Positions 1-7,898 of a stretch of DNA of 64,000 nt are shown one piece after another. The stretch is from the NCBI RefSeq assembly GCF_015767635.1, contig NZ_CP065230.1:248001-312000 (forward strand). Reading direction: 5' to 3'. Below the pieces are notes generated by a model. It was given only the letters and a program-made list of their open reading frames with translations. It was not told the DNA's origin and ran no database searches. Numbering within the stretch: the first letter of the stretch is position 1; each line of letters starts with the position of its first letter. The translations under genes were made by a program, and so were the position numbers. Source of the stretch: Halomonas sp. A40-4 (GTDB lineage: Bacteria > Pseudomonadota > Gammaproteobacteria > Pseudomonadales > Halomonadaceae).

Positions 1-360
1 CCCCGCTGGCTGGTCCTGAACAAGTTCGACCTGCTGCATGAAGAAGAGCGCGAGGCGCGCGCCCAGGCGATTATCGATGCGCTGAACTGGCAAGGGCCGG
101 TGTTCCGCATTTCGGCGATCAGCAGCGACGGCACCGACAAACTGGTGCAGGCGGCCTATCGTTGGCTCACCGAACAGCAGCGCCTGGAACACGAAGACGA
201 GGAAGCCCATTCCCGGGAGCAGGAAATGCGTCGGCGCATGGAGGAAGAGTCCGTGGCCCGCACCGAAGCGCGACTCGGCCGCAAGCGCAAACGCGACGAC
301 GAAGATGACGACGACTTCGATGATGATGATTACGATGTGGATGTCGAATACGCGCCTTGA
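1..360 (+). CDS. obgE: GTPase Obg/CgtA, C-terminal part (cut by window start)
   Basis: This is the last 119 codons of a ribosome-associated Obg-family GTPase, open at the left edge in frame 1. The visible part starts just before the G4 guanine-specificity motif NKFD (residues 7-10 of the fragment) and includes the G5-like segment ISAISSDG. It ends in a highly charged tail with a run of Asp residues, usual for proteobacterial Obg. Obg takes part in 50S subunit maturation and stress control. The gene order obgE-proB is conserved in gammaproteobacteria and supports the call. The OBG fold and the G1-G3 motifs lie outside the window. Confidence 0.93.
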   Translation, partial: PRWLVLNKFDLLHEEEREARAQAIIDALNWQGPVFRISAISSDGTDKLVQAAYRWLTEQQRLEHEDEEAHSREQEMRRRMEEESVARTEARLGRKRKRDDEDDDDFDDDDYDVDVEYAP

Positions 361-401
361 GGGCTAAAGGCGCAGGGTTGGCCAAAAGGGAGAAGAGCGA
401 C

Positions 402-1541
402 GTGGCAAGCAATGAGTCGGTGCTGGGTAGAGCGGCGTTGAGCAGGGCTCGCCGCGTCGTGGTCAAGCTGGGCAGCGCGCTGCTGACCAATGACGGTCGT
501 GGCCTGGATGAAGTGGCGATTGGCCGTTGGGTCGATCAAGTTGCGGCCCTGCACCAGCGGGGCATCGAGGTCGTCCTGGTGTCATCGGGTGCCGTCGCGG
601 CGGGCATGGTGCGCCTTGGCTGGCAGGCCCGCCCCAGCGCGGTGCACGAACTCCAGGCCGCGGCGGCGGTGGGGCAAAACGGTCTGACCCAGTGTTACGA
701 GCAGCACTTCGCCCGCCACGGTGTGCTGACCGCGCAGATCCTGCTGACCCACGACGACCTTTCCAACCGCAAGCGCTACCTTAACGCGCTTTCTGCATTG
801 CGTACTCTGGTGGAAATGCGCGTCGTCCCGGTGGTGAACGAAAACGACACCGTGGTCACCGATGAGATTCGCTTTGGCGATAACGACACCCTGGGCGCCC
901 TGGTTGCCAACCTGCTCGAAGCCGACGCCCTGCTGCTGCTGACTGACCAGGAAGGCTTGTTCGACGCTGATCCCCGCCACGTCCCCACCGCACAGCTGAT
1001 TGGCGAGGCCCGGGCCGACGACCCGCGCCTGGCGGCCGTTGCGGGTAGTGGCGGGTCGCTGGGGCGGGGCGGCATGACCACCAAGGTGCGCGCCGCTCAA
1101 TTGGCGGCCCGCTCCGGTGCGGTCACGGTAATCGCCAGTGGTCGGCAGCCCGATGTCATCACCCGGGTTATGGCGGGCGAGGCGCTGGGCACGTTGCTGC
1201 GCCCGGAGCAAGCCCCCATCGCAGCACGTAAACGCTGGTTGGCGGGACAACTCCAGGTGCGCGGCACGCTGGTGCTGGACCCTGGCGCCGTCAAGGTACT
1301 GCGCGATAAAGGCTCCAGCCTGCTGGCCGTTGGCGTGCGTACCGTCCAGGGCAGCTTCAAGCGCGGCGATATGGTGGCCTGTGTCGATGAGCAAGGCACA
1401 ACCGTGGCGAAAGGCTTGGTCAACTACGGAGCCGACGAAGCCCGTCAGCTAGCGGGTAAACCAAGCCATCAAATTGAAGCCATCCTTGGCTACGTGGAGG
1501 CTCACGAGTTGATTCACCGCGATAATCTGGTGGTGGTTTAA
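402..1541 (+). CDS. proB: Glutamate 5-kinase (proline biosynthesis)
   Basis: ProB phosphorylates L-glutamate with ATP, the first committed and feedback-inhibited step of proline synthesis; proline is also an osmoprotectant, which suits a halophile. The N-terminal amino-acid-kinase domain shows [20 protein letters not shown] and [13 protein letters not shown] domain follows at roughly residues 290-379. GTG 402 is chosen because a purine-rich stretch (GGGAGAAG, 388-395) sits at suitable distance and gives 379 aa, close to the usual 367-375; an in-frame TTG at 357 would overlap the obgE stop. The 3' end overlaps the convergent DUF1853 gene by 4 bp. Identity is firm, the start less so. Confidence 0.93.
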   Translation: MASNESVLGRAALSRARRVVVKLGSALLTNDGRGLDEVAIGRWVDQVAALHQRGIEVVLVSSGAVAAGMVRLGWQARPSAVHELQAAAAVGQNGLTQCYEQHFARHGVLTAQILLTHDDLSNRKRYLNALSALRTLVEMRVVPVVNENDTVVTDEIRFGDNDTLGALVANLLEADALLLLTDQEGLFDADPRHVPTAQLIGEARADDPRLAAVAGSGGSLGRGGMTTKVRAAQLAARSGAVTVIASGRQPDVITRVMAGEALGTLLRPEQAPIAARKRWLAGQLQVRGTLVLDPGAVKVLRDKGSSLLAVGVRTVQGSFKRGDMVACVDEQGTTVAKGLVNYGADEARQLAGKPSHQIEAILGYVEAHELIHRDNLVVV

Positions 1542-2593
1542 CGCGGTTGCAAACGCGGTGGCAAAGGTACCTGACGCGGCCAGTTGTCGGGCACGATAAA
1601 CAGCCGCTCGCAGCGCTGGGTTGAGGGCAGATACATCATGACCTGCTGCGGCTGATACCGGGCCATCGCCAATAGCGGTATCAGTGATTCTGACGCTGGT
1701 TTGAAGGCGTCAAAGGTTGGCGGCGCCAACCAGTGCGGTTTTTCGAGCCAGGTCACCAGAAAATCAGCGGGTAGGGTAGAGGCAAGCGCTGGCCAGTCGC
1801 TGACGTGGCACCAGCGTCCTCTGCGGTGTGCAGTAGTGGCACCCTCAGGCGATGGCATGGGCGCGTGCCATGGATAAAACAGCACGCCCGGCATGGCCAG
1901 CCGTTGGGTGAGCTGCCCGCCCAGGCCTGTTTCTGTATATCCTGTATCCCGAGGGGCTAGCCAATGGCCGAGTGTTTCCTGTGCGGGTATTGTGGAAGAA
2001 AGTGGCAACTGATGACGCTGCAAATGGCAGTATTTCAGAGCCAGGCTGTCCAGACCGCCCGGGCCTATCCAGCGGCTCTGGCTGGTGGCTTCTCCAGGCC
2101 CTTCAGGTAACCCGAGATAAAACTTGATCGCCACTTCCAGATGCACCGGAGCAGGTTGATCCCGCCTGCGGTAGAGCATGTCCAGCTCGCCCAAGGTAAT
2201 GCGCTTGCGGGTAATCCGCACGTTATGAGCCAGCAGGCGCGTATTGGGCGCGCGGTCCAGCAGCCAATGCCATAGCTTTTCGTGATAGTGCCCCATGCGG
2301 CTCGACTGGCGACCATGGCGGGCCAGCTCAGGGATTGCCAAACCATTCAGCCAGGCTTCCAGGGCGTCACTCAGCCCCAGCTCGGACTGGCTAGGGCGGC
2401 CTGAAAATGGACTGGAGGGCGGGAACGCCACGATATCCGGTGTCACGACCAGCCAGGCGAGGTCACGCAATATTGCTTCATGATGTGCCGACGTCACACC
2501 TTCCAGGTAGTTAGGCGGCTTCAAGCGTTGTTCTCGGGTCGGCGTGGTCTGGCGTTCAGGCAATGGCTGATCATGGCAGAATTCCCAGGGCAA
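1538..2593 (-). CDS. DUF1853 family protein
   Basis: This 351-aa soluble protein fits the DUF1853 family, which is common in Pseudomonas, Halomonas and relatives and has no established function. The family-like opening is the segment [15 protein letters not shown] near residue 41, followed by conserved acidic and aromatic stretches such as [12 protein letters not shown]. No signal peptide or membrane segment is visible. The start is TTG at 2593, without a clear ribosome-binding site, so the first ~40 residues are uncertain. The gene is convergent with proB and overlaps its stop codon by 4 bp. I recognise the family but can offer no function. Confidence 0.75.
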   Translation of the reverse strand: MPWEFCHDQPLPERQTTPTREQRLKPPNYLEGVTSAHHEAILRDLAWLVVTPDIVAFPPSSPFSGRPSQSELGLSDALEAWLNGLAIPELARHGRQSSRMGHYHEKLWHWLLDRAPNTRLLAHNVRITRKRITLGELDMLYRRRDQPAPVHLEVAIKFYLGLPEGPGEATSQSRWIGPGGLDSLALKYCHLQRHQLPLSSTIPAQETLGHWLAPRDTGYTETGLGGQLTQRLAMPGVLFYPWHAPMPSPEGATTAHRRGRWCHVSDWPALASTLPADFLVTWLEKPHWLAPPTFDAFKPASESLIPLLAMARYQPQQVMMYLPSTQRCERLFIVPDNWPRQVPLPPRLQPR

Positions 2594-2713
2594 GCGGGGG
2601 TATAAAGCGTCATTATCACGGCTGTTGGTAACACGCTTACTGCTGATATGGAAGAGGCCGTCTCTGCAGGTATGTCATCAGGCATTAATCTGTGGCAGGG
2701 GCCTAGAACGCAA

Positions 2714-2737
2714 ACGGGCTCCCCGCTGGAAGCCCGT
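2714..2737 (-). terminator. Possible weak terminator of the PepSY gene
   Basis: A 7-bp stem (ACGGGCT / AGCCCGT) with a 10-nt loop lies about 20 bp downstream of the minus-strand PepSY stop codon. Read on the minus strand it is followed by only TTTG, so it is a weak intrinsic terminator at best. Confidence 0.35.
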
Positions 2738-2756
2738 GAAGCGACACAGTTAACGA

Positions 2757-3233
2757 TCAGTCGCGGTCCATCTGGGTGATATCGTAGGAACCCTGGCGGA
2801 CGCTGATTTCCAGTTCACGACCGTTTTCATCGCGCCCTTCAATCTCGATAACGCCGCTTTCGTCGATATCCATGTCTTCAAACTCGACCATACCTTCCTG
2901 GCTGGCGACGTTCAGCGCCTGGCGAATATCGTCTTCGCTCATGCCCCAGGCACCGGTAATTAGCCGTTCGCGTTTTTCTTCCAGCGTTTCGCCGTCATCG
3001 ATTGAAAAGCTGACATCGGCGAACCACTCATCGTCGAGCCAGCCTTCGACTTCTGCGCGGCCACGACTATTGATGCTGACTTCTTCAAAATGCGTAAAGC
3101 CATAATCATTGGCGTGGGTCAGCACATCGTCAATCCGGTCCATCGCCAGAGAGTCCGCCTGGGCCGTGCCCACCGCTGCTGTAAGCAGTAACGCAGAGCC
3201 CGGGATGATCAGCATTTTTTTCATCGTATTCAT
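2757..3233 (-). CDS. Secreted PepSY-domain protein (two repeats)
   Basis: A 158-aa exported protein with an N-terminal signal peptide (MNTMKKMLIIPGSALLL... ending around AQA, residues 1-27). The mature part is very acidic and holds two tandem PepSY-like units, roughly residues 28-85 and 90-155, each with the pattern of a helix then strands ending in an E-V/I-E-G segment. PepSY modules are thought to bind or inhibit periplasmic peptidases or serve as sensory accessories. ATG 3233 is preferred over the upstream start because GAAGGA precedes it at proper spacing. It is divergent from a second PepSY gene and a PhoP/PhoQ-like system, so a periplasmic accessory or target role is likely (inference). 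Confidence 0.75.
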   Translation of the reverse strand: MNTMKKMLIIPGSALLLTAAVGTAQADSLAMDRIDDVLTHANDYGFTHFEEVSINSRGRAEVEGWLDDEWFADVSFSIDDGETLEEKRERLITGAWGMSEDDIRQALNVASQEGMVEFEDMDIDESGVIEIEGRDENGRELEISVRQGSYDITQMDRD

Positions 3234-3371
3234 GGTTAATTCCTTCTTTCCATTCGAGGTGGTAAACGGCATTCGGCGAATGCGACAGTGACGTTATACC
3301 CCCACTATGCTTTCCTTAAGCTGACAAAGCGGTTCATCTAGCGTTCATGTTGACTTTGGCATGGTGTGACA

Positions 3372-3752
3372 ATGAAACATGTGACCTCCCTCCTGACAAC
3401 GCGGCCATGCCGTGATACGCCGCCTGCACTGCGCCGCATGATGCTGGTGGGGATAATGGTGCTTGGCCTGGTCACGGGGCAGGCGTCTTCTGATTCCTCG
3501 TGGGAGACGCTTCACGGGGAGGTCAGCGAGGGTGAGGTGGTATCTCTGGAAACCATTCTCGATTGGTTGGAGGCTCATTATATCGGCGAGGTACTGGAAG
3601 TTGAGGTCGAGCGTGAAGGTAGCTACGTCGAGTATGAAATCAAGCTGCTGGGTCCGCAAAACCAGGTGGTAGAGTTTGAATTTGATGGTCAGACCGGGCA
3701 GCTTATGGAGATGGAAGGCGTCAGGATCAACGACATGCGCCGCACGGAATAG
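3372..3752 (+). CDS. PepSY-domain protein upstream of two-component system
   Basis: A 126-aa protein with a hydrophobic export segment (about residues 25-40, MMLVGIMVLGLVTG) and one PepSY domain: SLETILDWLEAHYIGEVLEVEVEREG then YEIKLLGPQN and a final FDGQTGQLMEMEG, typical of PepSY. The annotated start is ATG 3372, with a GTG two codons upstream; neither has a strong ribosome-binding site, so the true start may be a later Met. It lies 23 bp before the response regulator and is probably co-transcribed. PepSY-regulator-kinase operons are frequent in gammaproteobacteria; a role in tuning the kinase is inferred from position only. Confidence 0.72.
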   Translation: MKHVTSLLTTRPCRDTPPALRRMMLVGIMVLGLVTGQASSDSSWETLHGEVSEGEVVSLETILDWLEAHYIGEVLEVEVEREGSYVEYEIKLLGPQNQVVEFEFDGQTGQLMEMEGVRINDMRRTE

Positions 3753-3775
3753 AAGGCAGAAACAGTGGTGAGCCG

Positions 3776-4450
3776 ATGAAGTGTTTGTTGGTAGAGGATG
3801 ACCAGGCGTTAGCCCGCGAACTTGGCCAGGCATTACGCGATGGTGACTGGCTGGTAGAGCATGCGTTCAACGGTCAGGAAGCCGACTTTCTGGTGCGCAC
3901 CGAAGCGTACGACAGCTTGATTCTGGACGTTGGACTGCCCGACGGTGACGGCATCCGTTGGCTGGCGGCATGGCGCGAAGACGGCATTGATCTGCCGATA
4001 CTGATTTTAACCGCGCGTGAACGTTGGGCCGATAAAGCGGCCGGTTTTTCCGCTGGCGCCGACGACTATGTCACCAAGCCGTTTGAATCCGCTGAGGTCC
4101 TGTTTCGCCTGCGTGCGCTGGTTCGTCGCAGCCACGGGCACGCGCACCCGGTGCTCAGGATGGGAGAGTTAAGCCTGGATACCCATACCCAGCACGTGGC
4201 GCTAGCGGGCCGCCCCGTATCGCTGACCGCCCAGGAAACGCGACTGTTGAGCTATTTGATGCACGCCGCGCCCCGGGTGGTGAGCCGCACCGAGCTGTCC
4301 GAACATGTCTACGACCGTGACCATGAACCCGATTCCAACGTCATTGATGTTCAGGTCAGCCGATTACGACGCAAGTTGGGCGCATGGCGTATTGTCACCC
4401 AGCGCGGCCAGGGCTACCGCCTGTTGGCCGAGCAGCCGGCGGCGGGATGA
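3776..4450 (+). CDS. OmpR/PhoP-type response regulator
   Basis: A 224-aa DNA-binding response regulator. The receiver domain (residues 1-115) has the acidic pair ED at 8-9, the phospho-acceptor Asp51 (LILDVGLPDGDG), Thr at LTARE and Lys in VTKPF. The C-terminal winged helix (about 125-218) ends in RGQGYRL, standard for OmpR/PhoB proteins. The stretch LPILILTARERWADK...SAGADDYVTKPF closely resembles PhoP of the PhoP/PhoQ pair, so PhoP-like is the best subfamily guess, but no symbol is assigned. The stop codon overlaps the kinase start (ATGA), which implies translational coupling with its partner. Confidence 0.93.
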   Translation: MKCLLVEDDQALARELGQALRDGDWLVEHAFNGQEADFLVRTEAYDSLILDVGLPDGDGIRWLAAWREDGIDLPILILTARERWADKAAGFSAGADDYVTKPFESAEVLFRLRALVRRSHGHAHPVLRMGELSLDTHTQHVALAGRPVSLTAQETRLLSYLMHAAPRVVSRTELSEHVYDRDHEPDSNVIDVQVSRLRRKLGAWRIVTQRGQGYRLLAEQPAAG

Positions 4451-5826
4451 TGCCCTGGCCATCTTGGCAGGGCCGCATTGCGCGTCGCTCAATCGCCAGC
4501 CGTCTATTAGTGGCGACCCTGGTGATCGTCATCGTCGGGCTGCCTTTAGCGGGGTTCTTGCTGTCCCATCACTACCGTGAGTCGGCGACGCAGGCCTTCG
4601 ATGATCGCCTGGAAGCCTTGCTCAATGTGGTCATCGCCGGGGTCGCCTTTGACCGTGTCGAGCAGCGACTGATCTTTGATCGCGATCTGGGTGATCCGCG
4701 TTTCGATCAGGTTTACTCCGGCTGGTATTGGCAGATGACCGACGGTCAGCAGCACACGCTCACCTCGCGCTCGCTATGGGATCAGCGCCTGCCGACCCAT
4801 GACGGCAACACGCTCATTGCCCGAACCGTGAACGGTCCCCGGGCAAGTTCGCTGCGCCTGGTCGAGCGCGATATACAGCTGGCACCGCTCGAGCAGCCGC
4901 TGCATATCAGCGTTGCAGCTGAAGACCAGGCATTGATGGACAATGTGCGCCAGTTTCAGCAGTGGTTATGGGGCGGTTTGGCCGGCTTGGGCACGCTGCT
5001 GTTGACGGTGCTGGCGTTACAGATTCGCTGGGGGTTGGCGCCGTTGCGGCGTATGCGAGCCAACCTGCGCGAGGTGGAAAACGGCGAGGCCAAGCAACTG
5101 GATACCCGGCTGCCCGATGAGTTGGCCGGCCTGGCCACCACCATGAACGCCGTACTGGCCCGTGACCAACGCTTGATAGAACGTGGTCGCCATGCCGCTG
5201 GCAATCTGGCCCACGCGCTGAAGACGCCGCTCAGTGTGATGCGTCTGCTGGCCCGTCAGGCACCGGCCGAGCAGCAGAGCGCCTGGGAAGCGGAGCTGAC
5301 GCGCATCGACAACGCCGTGCGCCACCATCTGGCACGCGCCTCGGCGGCCGGTGAGGGCGGCAGGGTGGCGCCCGTGTCGCTCAATGAAGCCCTGGCGCCG
5401 CTGATAAACGGACTGGCAAGGCTGGCCCAGCGCCGCGATATCCACCTTGAGCATACCCTGCCGCGCGATATGCAAGCGCACATGGATGCCCAGGATGCCC
5501 AGGAGATTGTCGGCAATATTCTGGATAACGCTCTGCGTTGGGCGAAGGGCGAGGTTATTCTGACCCTGGAGGCACATGGCGAACACCTCCAGCTGTGTGT
5601 CAGCGACGATGGCCCCGGAATGTCCCCTGCTGATTGCCAGGCAGCGCTGCAGCGGGGCAAACGGCTGGATGAGAAACGTTCGGGAAGTGGTTTGGGGCTT
5701 TCTATCGTTGCTGATCTGGTCGCTCTGTATCGTGGCGATATGCAACTTGAGCGGGCCGCTTTGGGCGGGTTGGCGGTCACCATCACGCTACCCGTCGTCG
5801 TGATTCGTCGCCCGGATAGGCGCTGA
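4447..5826 (+). CDS. PhoQ-like sensor histidine kinase
   Basis: A 459-aa membrane histidine kinase, partner of the preceding regulator. TM1 is at about residues 20-41, then a periplasmic sensor of ~130 residues, TM2 at about 173-195, a HAMP-like linker, the phospho-acceptor His256 in GNLAHALKTPL, N-box NILDNALRWA, and G-boxes DDGPGM and GSGLGLS. The H-box HALKTPL is of the PhoQ type. ATG 4447 overlaps the regulator stop; a second ATG follows directly. The sensor domain has no evident acidic patch I can define, so the ligand is unknown. The nearby PepSY proteins and phosphatase suggest envelope or nutrient sensing (inference). Confidence 0.92.
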   Translation: MMPWPSWQGRIARRSIASRLLVATLVIVIVGLPLAGFLLSHHYRESATQAFDDRLEALLNVVIAGVAFDRVEQRLIFDRDLGDPRFDQVYSGWYWQMTDGQQHTLTSRSLWDQRLPTHDGNTLIARTVNGPRASSLRLVERDIQLAPLEQPLHISVAAEDQALMDNVRQFQQWLWGGLAGLGTLLLTVLALQIRWGLAPLRRMRANLREVENGEAKQLDTRLPDELAGLATTMNAVLARDQRLIERGRHAAGNLAHALKTPLSVMRLLARQAPAEQQSAWEAELTRIDNAVRHHLARASAAGEGGRVAPVSLNEALAPLINGLARLAQRRDIHLEHTLPRDMQAHMDAQDAQEIVGNILDNALRWAKGEVILTLEAHGEHLQLCVSDDGPGMSPADCQAALQRGKRLDEKRSGSGLGLSIVADLVALYRGDMQLERAALGGLAVTITLPVVVIRRPDRR

Positions 5827-5864
5827 AAACGCGTCACGAACACCGAACAGGCAAGGAGCGATCA

Positions 5865-7793
5865 ATGAACCACCACGCGGCAGTCCTCCCGGATGTATTG
5901 GTTGGCCCCATTCTGCGCCGCATCACCCCTTCACGGTGGGTGATGTGGTGCCTGACGTCACGGCCGCTCACCATGTCCCTGGTGCTGCATCCCGACGGGC
6001 CGCGAGCACAGACGTATCCGCTCGCGGCTTATCAGCAATGCCTGCCTGTCGGGCAACATGCGTTTATCCATTTGATCGACGTGCCGTTGGCGAGCCCCTT
6101 GCCCCGCGATGAGCGCATTGCCTATGACCTGAAAGTGCAGCAGCGCGATGGTGGTTACCAGTCACTTCCTGAGTGGGCGCCGTGGTTATGCTACGACGGC
6201 CAGGACTACCCGGGGTTTGTGATTGCCTCGCGCCATCATCGCTTGATGCACGGCTCCTGCCGCAAGCCCCACCATGATAGCGCCGACGGTCTGGTGCGTG
6301 CTGACCAATGGTTGGCCGAGCGTCAGACGACGCCAGGTGAATGGCCCGCTTGGCTGCTGATGACCGGCGATCAGGTGTATGTGGATGACGTGGCAGGGCC
6401 GATGCTGCGCGCGATTCATGCCCTGACGGAACGCCTGGGGTTGGTCGATGAGTATCTGGAAGGGGCGACCATCAGTGACAGCCAGGCGCTCTATACGTCC
6501 CCCGACAGCTACTATCAGCGCAGCCAGTTACTACCGGATACCACCAGCAACGTGGCGCTTCGCGAACGCTTTTTTGGCGGCGTGAAAAAGCCCGTCTTTA
6601 CCTCGGCCAATGCGCAGAATCATCTGATGACGCTGGGCGAAATGTTGGCCATGTATTGCCTGGTTTGGTCGCCCGTGGCATGGCAGGTTATTGCGCCCTC
6701 TCAGCCGTCACTGGGTGACAAGGACGCCGCGCTTTATCAGCAGGAGCAGGCCGTGATCGAGGCGTTTGTGGCGGGTTTGCCTCAGTGCGCGCGCGCCATG
6801 GCGCATTTGCCCAGTCTGATGATCTTCGACGATCATGATGTAACCGACGACTGGAATCTGACCGCTGAATGGGAGCAAAGTGCCTACGGTCACCCGTTCT
6901 CGAAGCAGATTATCGGCAATGCCTTGATCGCTTACCTGCTTTGTCAGGGGTGGGGTAACGCGCCTGAAAAGCTCAACCCGCTGATTGACGAGACCAAGGC
7001 GATGCTCGAGTCGGTAGACAGCACCGGCTATCTCGCCAACGTGGCGCAAGACGGCCTGATTGACCGCCTGCTGGCGTTTCAGGGGTGGGCGTTTCAGGTC
7101 TCCGGCGAACCGCCATTGATCGTGCTGGACACCCGTACGCGCCGCTGGCGTAACGAGCGACACCCGCAGCGTCCTTCCGGGTTGATGGACTGGGAGGCGT
7201 TGATTGAAATGCAGCAGGCGTTGATCGGGGCGCCCAGCGCAGTGATCATTTCACCCGCGCCGATGTTTGGCGTCAAGCTGATCGAAGGTATCCAGAAGCT
7301 GTTTACCCTGGCTGGCAAACCGCTGATGGTCGACGCCGAAAACTGGATGGCGCATCGCGGGGCTGCGAACGTGCTATTGCAGATTTGGCAGCATTCCAAA
7401 ACGCCCGGCAACTACGTGATCCTGTCCGGCGATGTGCACTACTCCTTTGCCTACGACATCGTGGTGCGTCACCGCAAGCATGCGCCCAGGCTATGGCAGA
7501 TCACTTCCAGCGGGGTCAAAAATACCTTTCCTGATTCGCTGTTGGACACCTTTGACCGGCTCAATCGCTGGCTGTATGCCCCCTGGTCACCGCTCAACTG
7601 GTTTACCAAGCGCCGCAAGCTGAGTGTTCACCCCCGTGATCCCGACCGTGCAAGTGCTGGCGAACGCCTCTGGAACGCCAGCGGTATCGGGCTGGTGACC
7701 CTCGACGAACACGGCTGCCCGGTCGACATTCGCCAGTTGGACGCCAGCGGAGGAGAAGCCTGTTTTCCACCGCCCGATATACCGGCGCGTTAG
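5865..7793 (+). CDS. PhoD-like metallophosphatase family protein
   Basis: A 642-aa protein with the PhoD-like calcineurin-fold signatures: HGSCRKPHHD, LMTGDQVYVDD (metal-binding Asp), MIFDDHDVTDDWN and LSGDVHYSFAYD near residue 525. These are metal ligands of alkaline phosphatase D relatives. It is much longer than a minimal phosphatase and has no obvious Tat or Sec signal (no RR motif at the N-terminus), so it may be cytoplasmic, unlike classic secreted PhoD. AAGGAG precedes ATG 5865. It starts 38 bp after the kinase and could belong to the same operon. The substrate (phosphodiester, phospholipid or other) cannot be read from the sequence. Confidence 0.8.
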   Translation: MNHHAAVLPDVLVGPILRRITPSRWVMWCLTSRPLTMSLVLHPDGPRAQTYPLAAYQQCLPVGQHAFIHLIDVPLASPLPRDERIAYDLKVQQRDGGYQSLPEWAPWLCYDGQDYPGFVIASRHHRLMHGSCRKPHHDSADGLVRADQWLAERQTTPGEWPAWLLMTGDQVYVDDVAGPMLRAIHALTERLGLVDEYLEGATISDSQALYTSPDSYYQRSQLLPDTTSNVALRERFFGGVKKPVFTSANAQNHLMTLGEMLAMYCLVWSPVAWQVIAPSQPSLGDKDAALYQQEQAVIEAFVAGLPQCARAMAHLPSLMIFDDHDVTDDWNLTAEWEQSAYGHPFSKQIIGNALIAYLLCQGWGNAPEKLNPLIDETKAMLESVDSTGYLANVAQDGLIDRLLAFQGWAFQVSGEPPLIVLDTRTRRWRNERHPQRPSGLMDWEALIEMQQALIGAPSAVIISPAPMFGVKLIEGIQKLFTLAGKPLMVDAENWMAHRGAANVLLQIWQHSKTPGNYVILSGDVHYSFAYDIVVRHRKHAPRLWQITSSGVKNTFPDSLLDTFDRLNRWLYAPWSPLNWFTKRRKLSVHPRDPDRASAGERLWNASGIGLVTLDEHGCPVDIRQLDASGGEACFPPPDIPAR

Positions 7794-7805
7794 GAGTTAT
7801 AGCGT

Positions 7806-7823
7806 CTGTCATCATTTCGTCAC
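7806..7823 (+). promoter_or_regulatory. Candidate Pho box (PhoB site)
   Basis: CTGTCAT (7806-7812), four bases, then TCGTCAC (7817-7823): two heptamers in 11-bp phase matching about 14 of 18 positions of the E. coli-type Pho box. The site lies 75 bp before the EAL-CBS-GGDEF gene, with a weak -10-like TTATCT at 7839-7844. This is a by-eye match only. Confidence 0.5.
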
Positions 7824-7898
7824 GGTATTGGCCCAAGCTTATCTCATGGATAAAAACGCTAGGGATATCCGATTGTTATTTAATGTGACGAACAGGCA

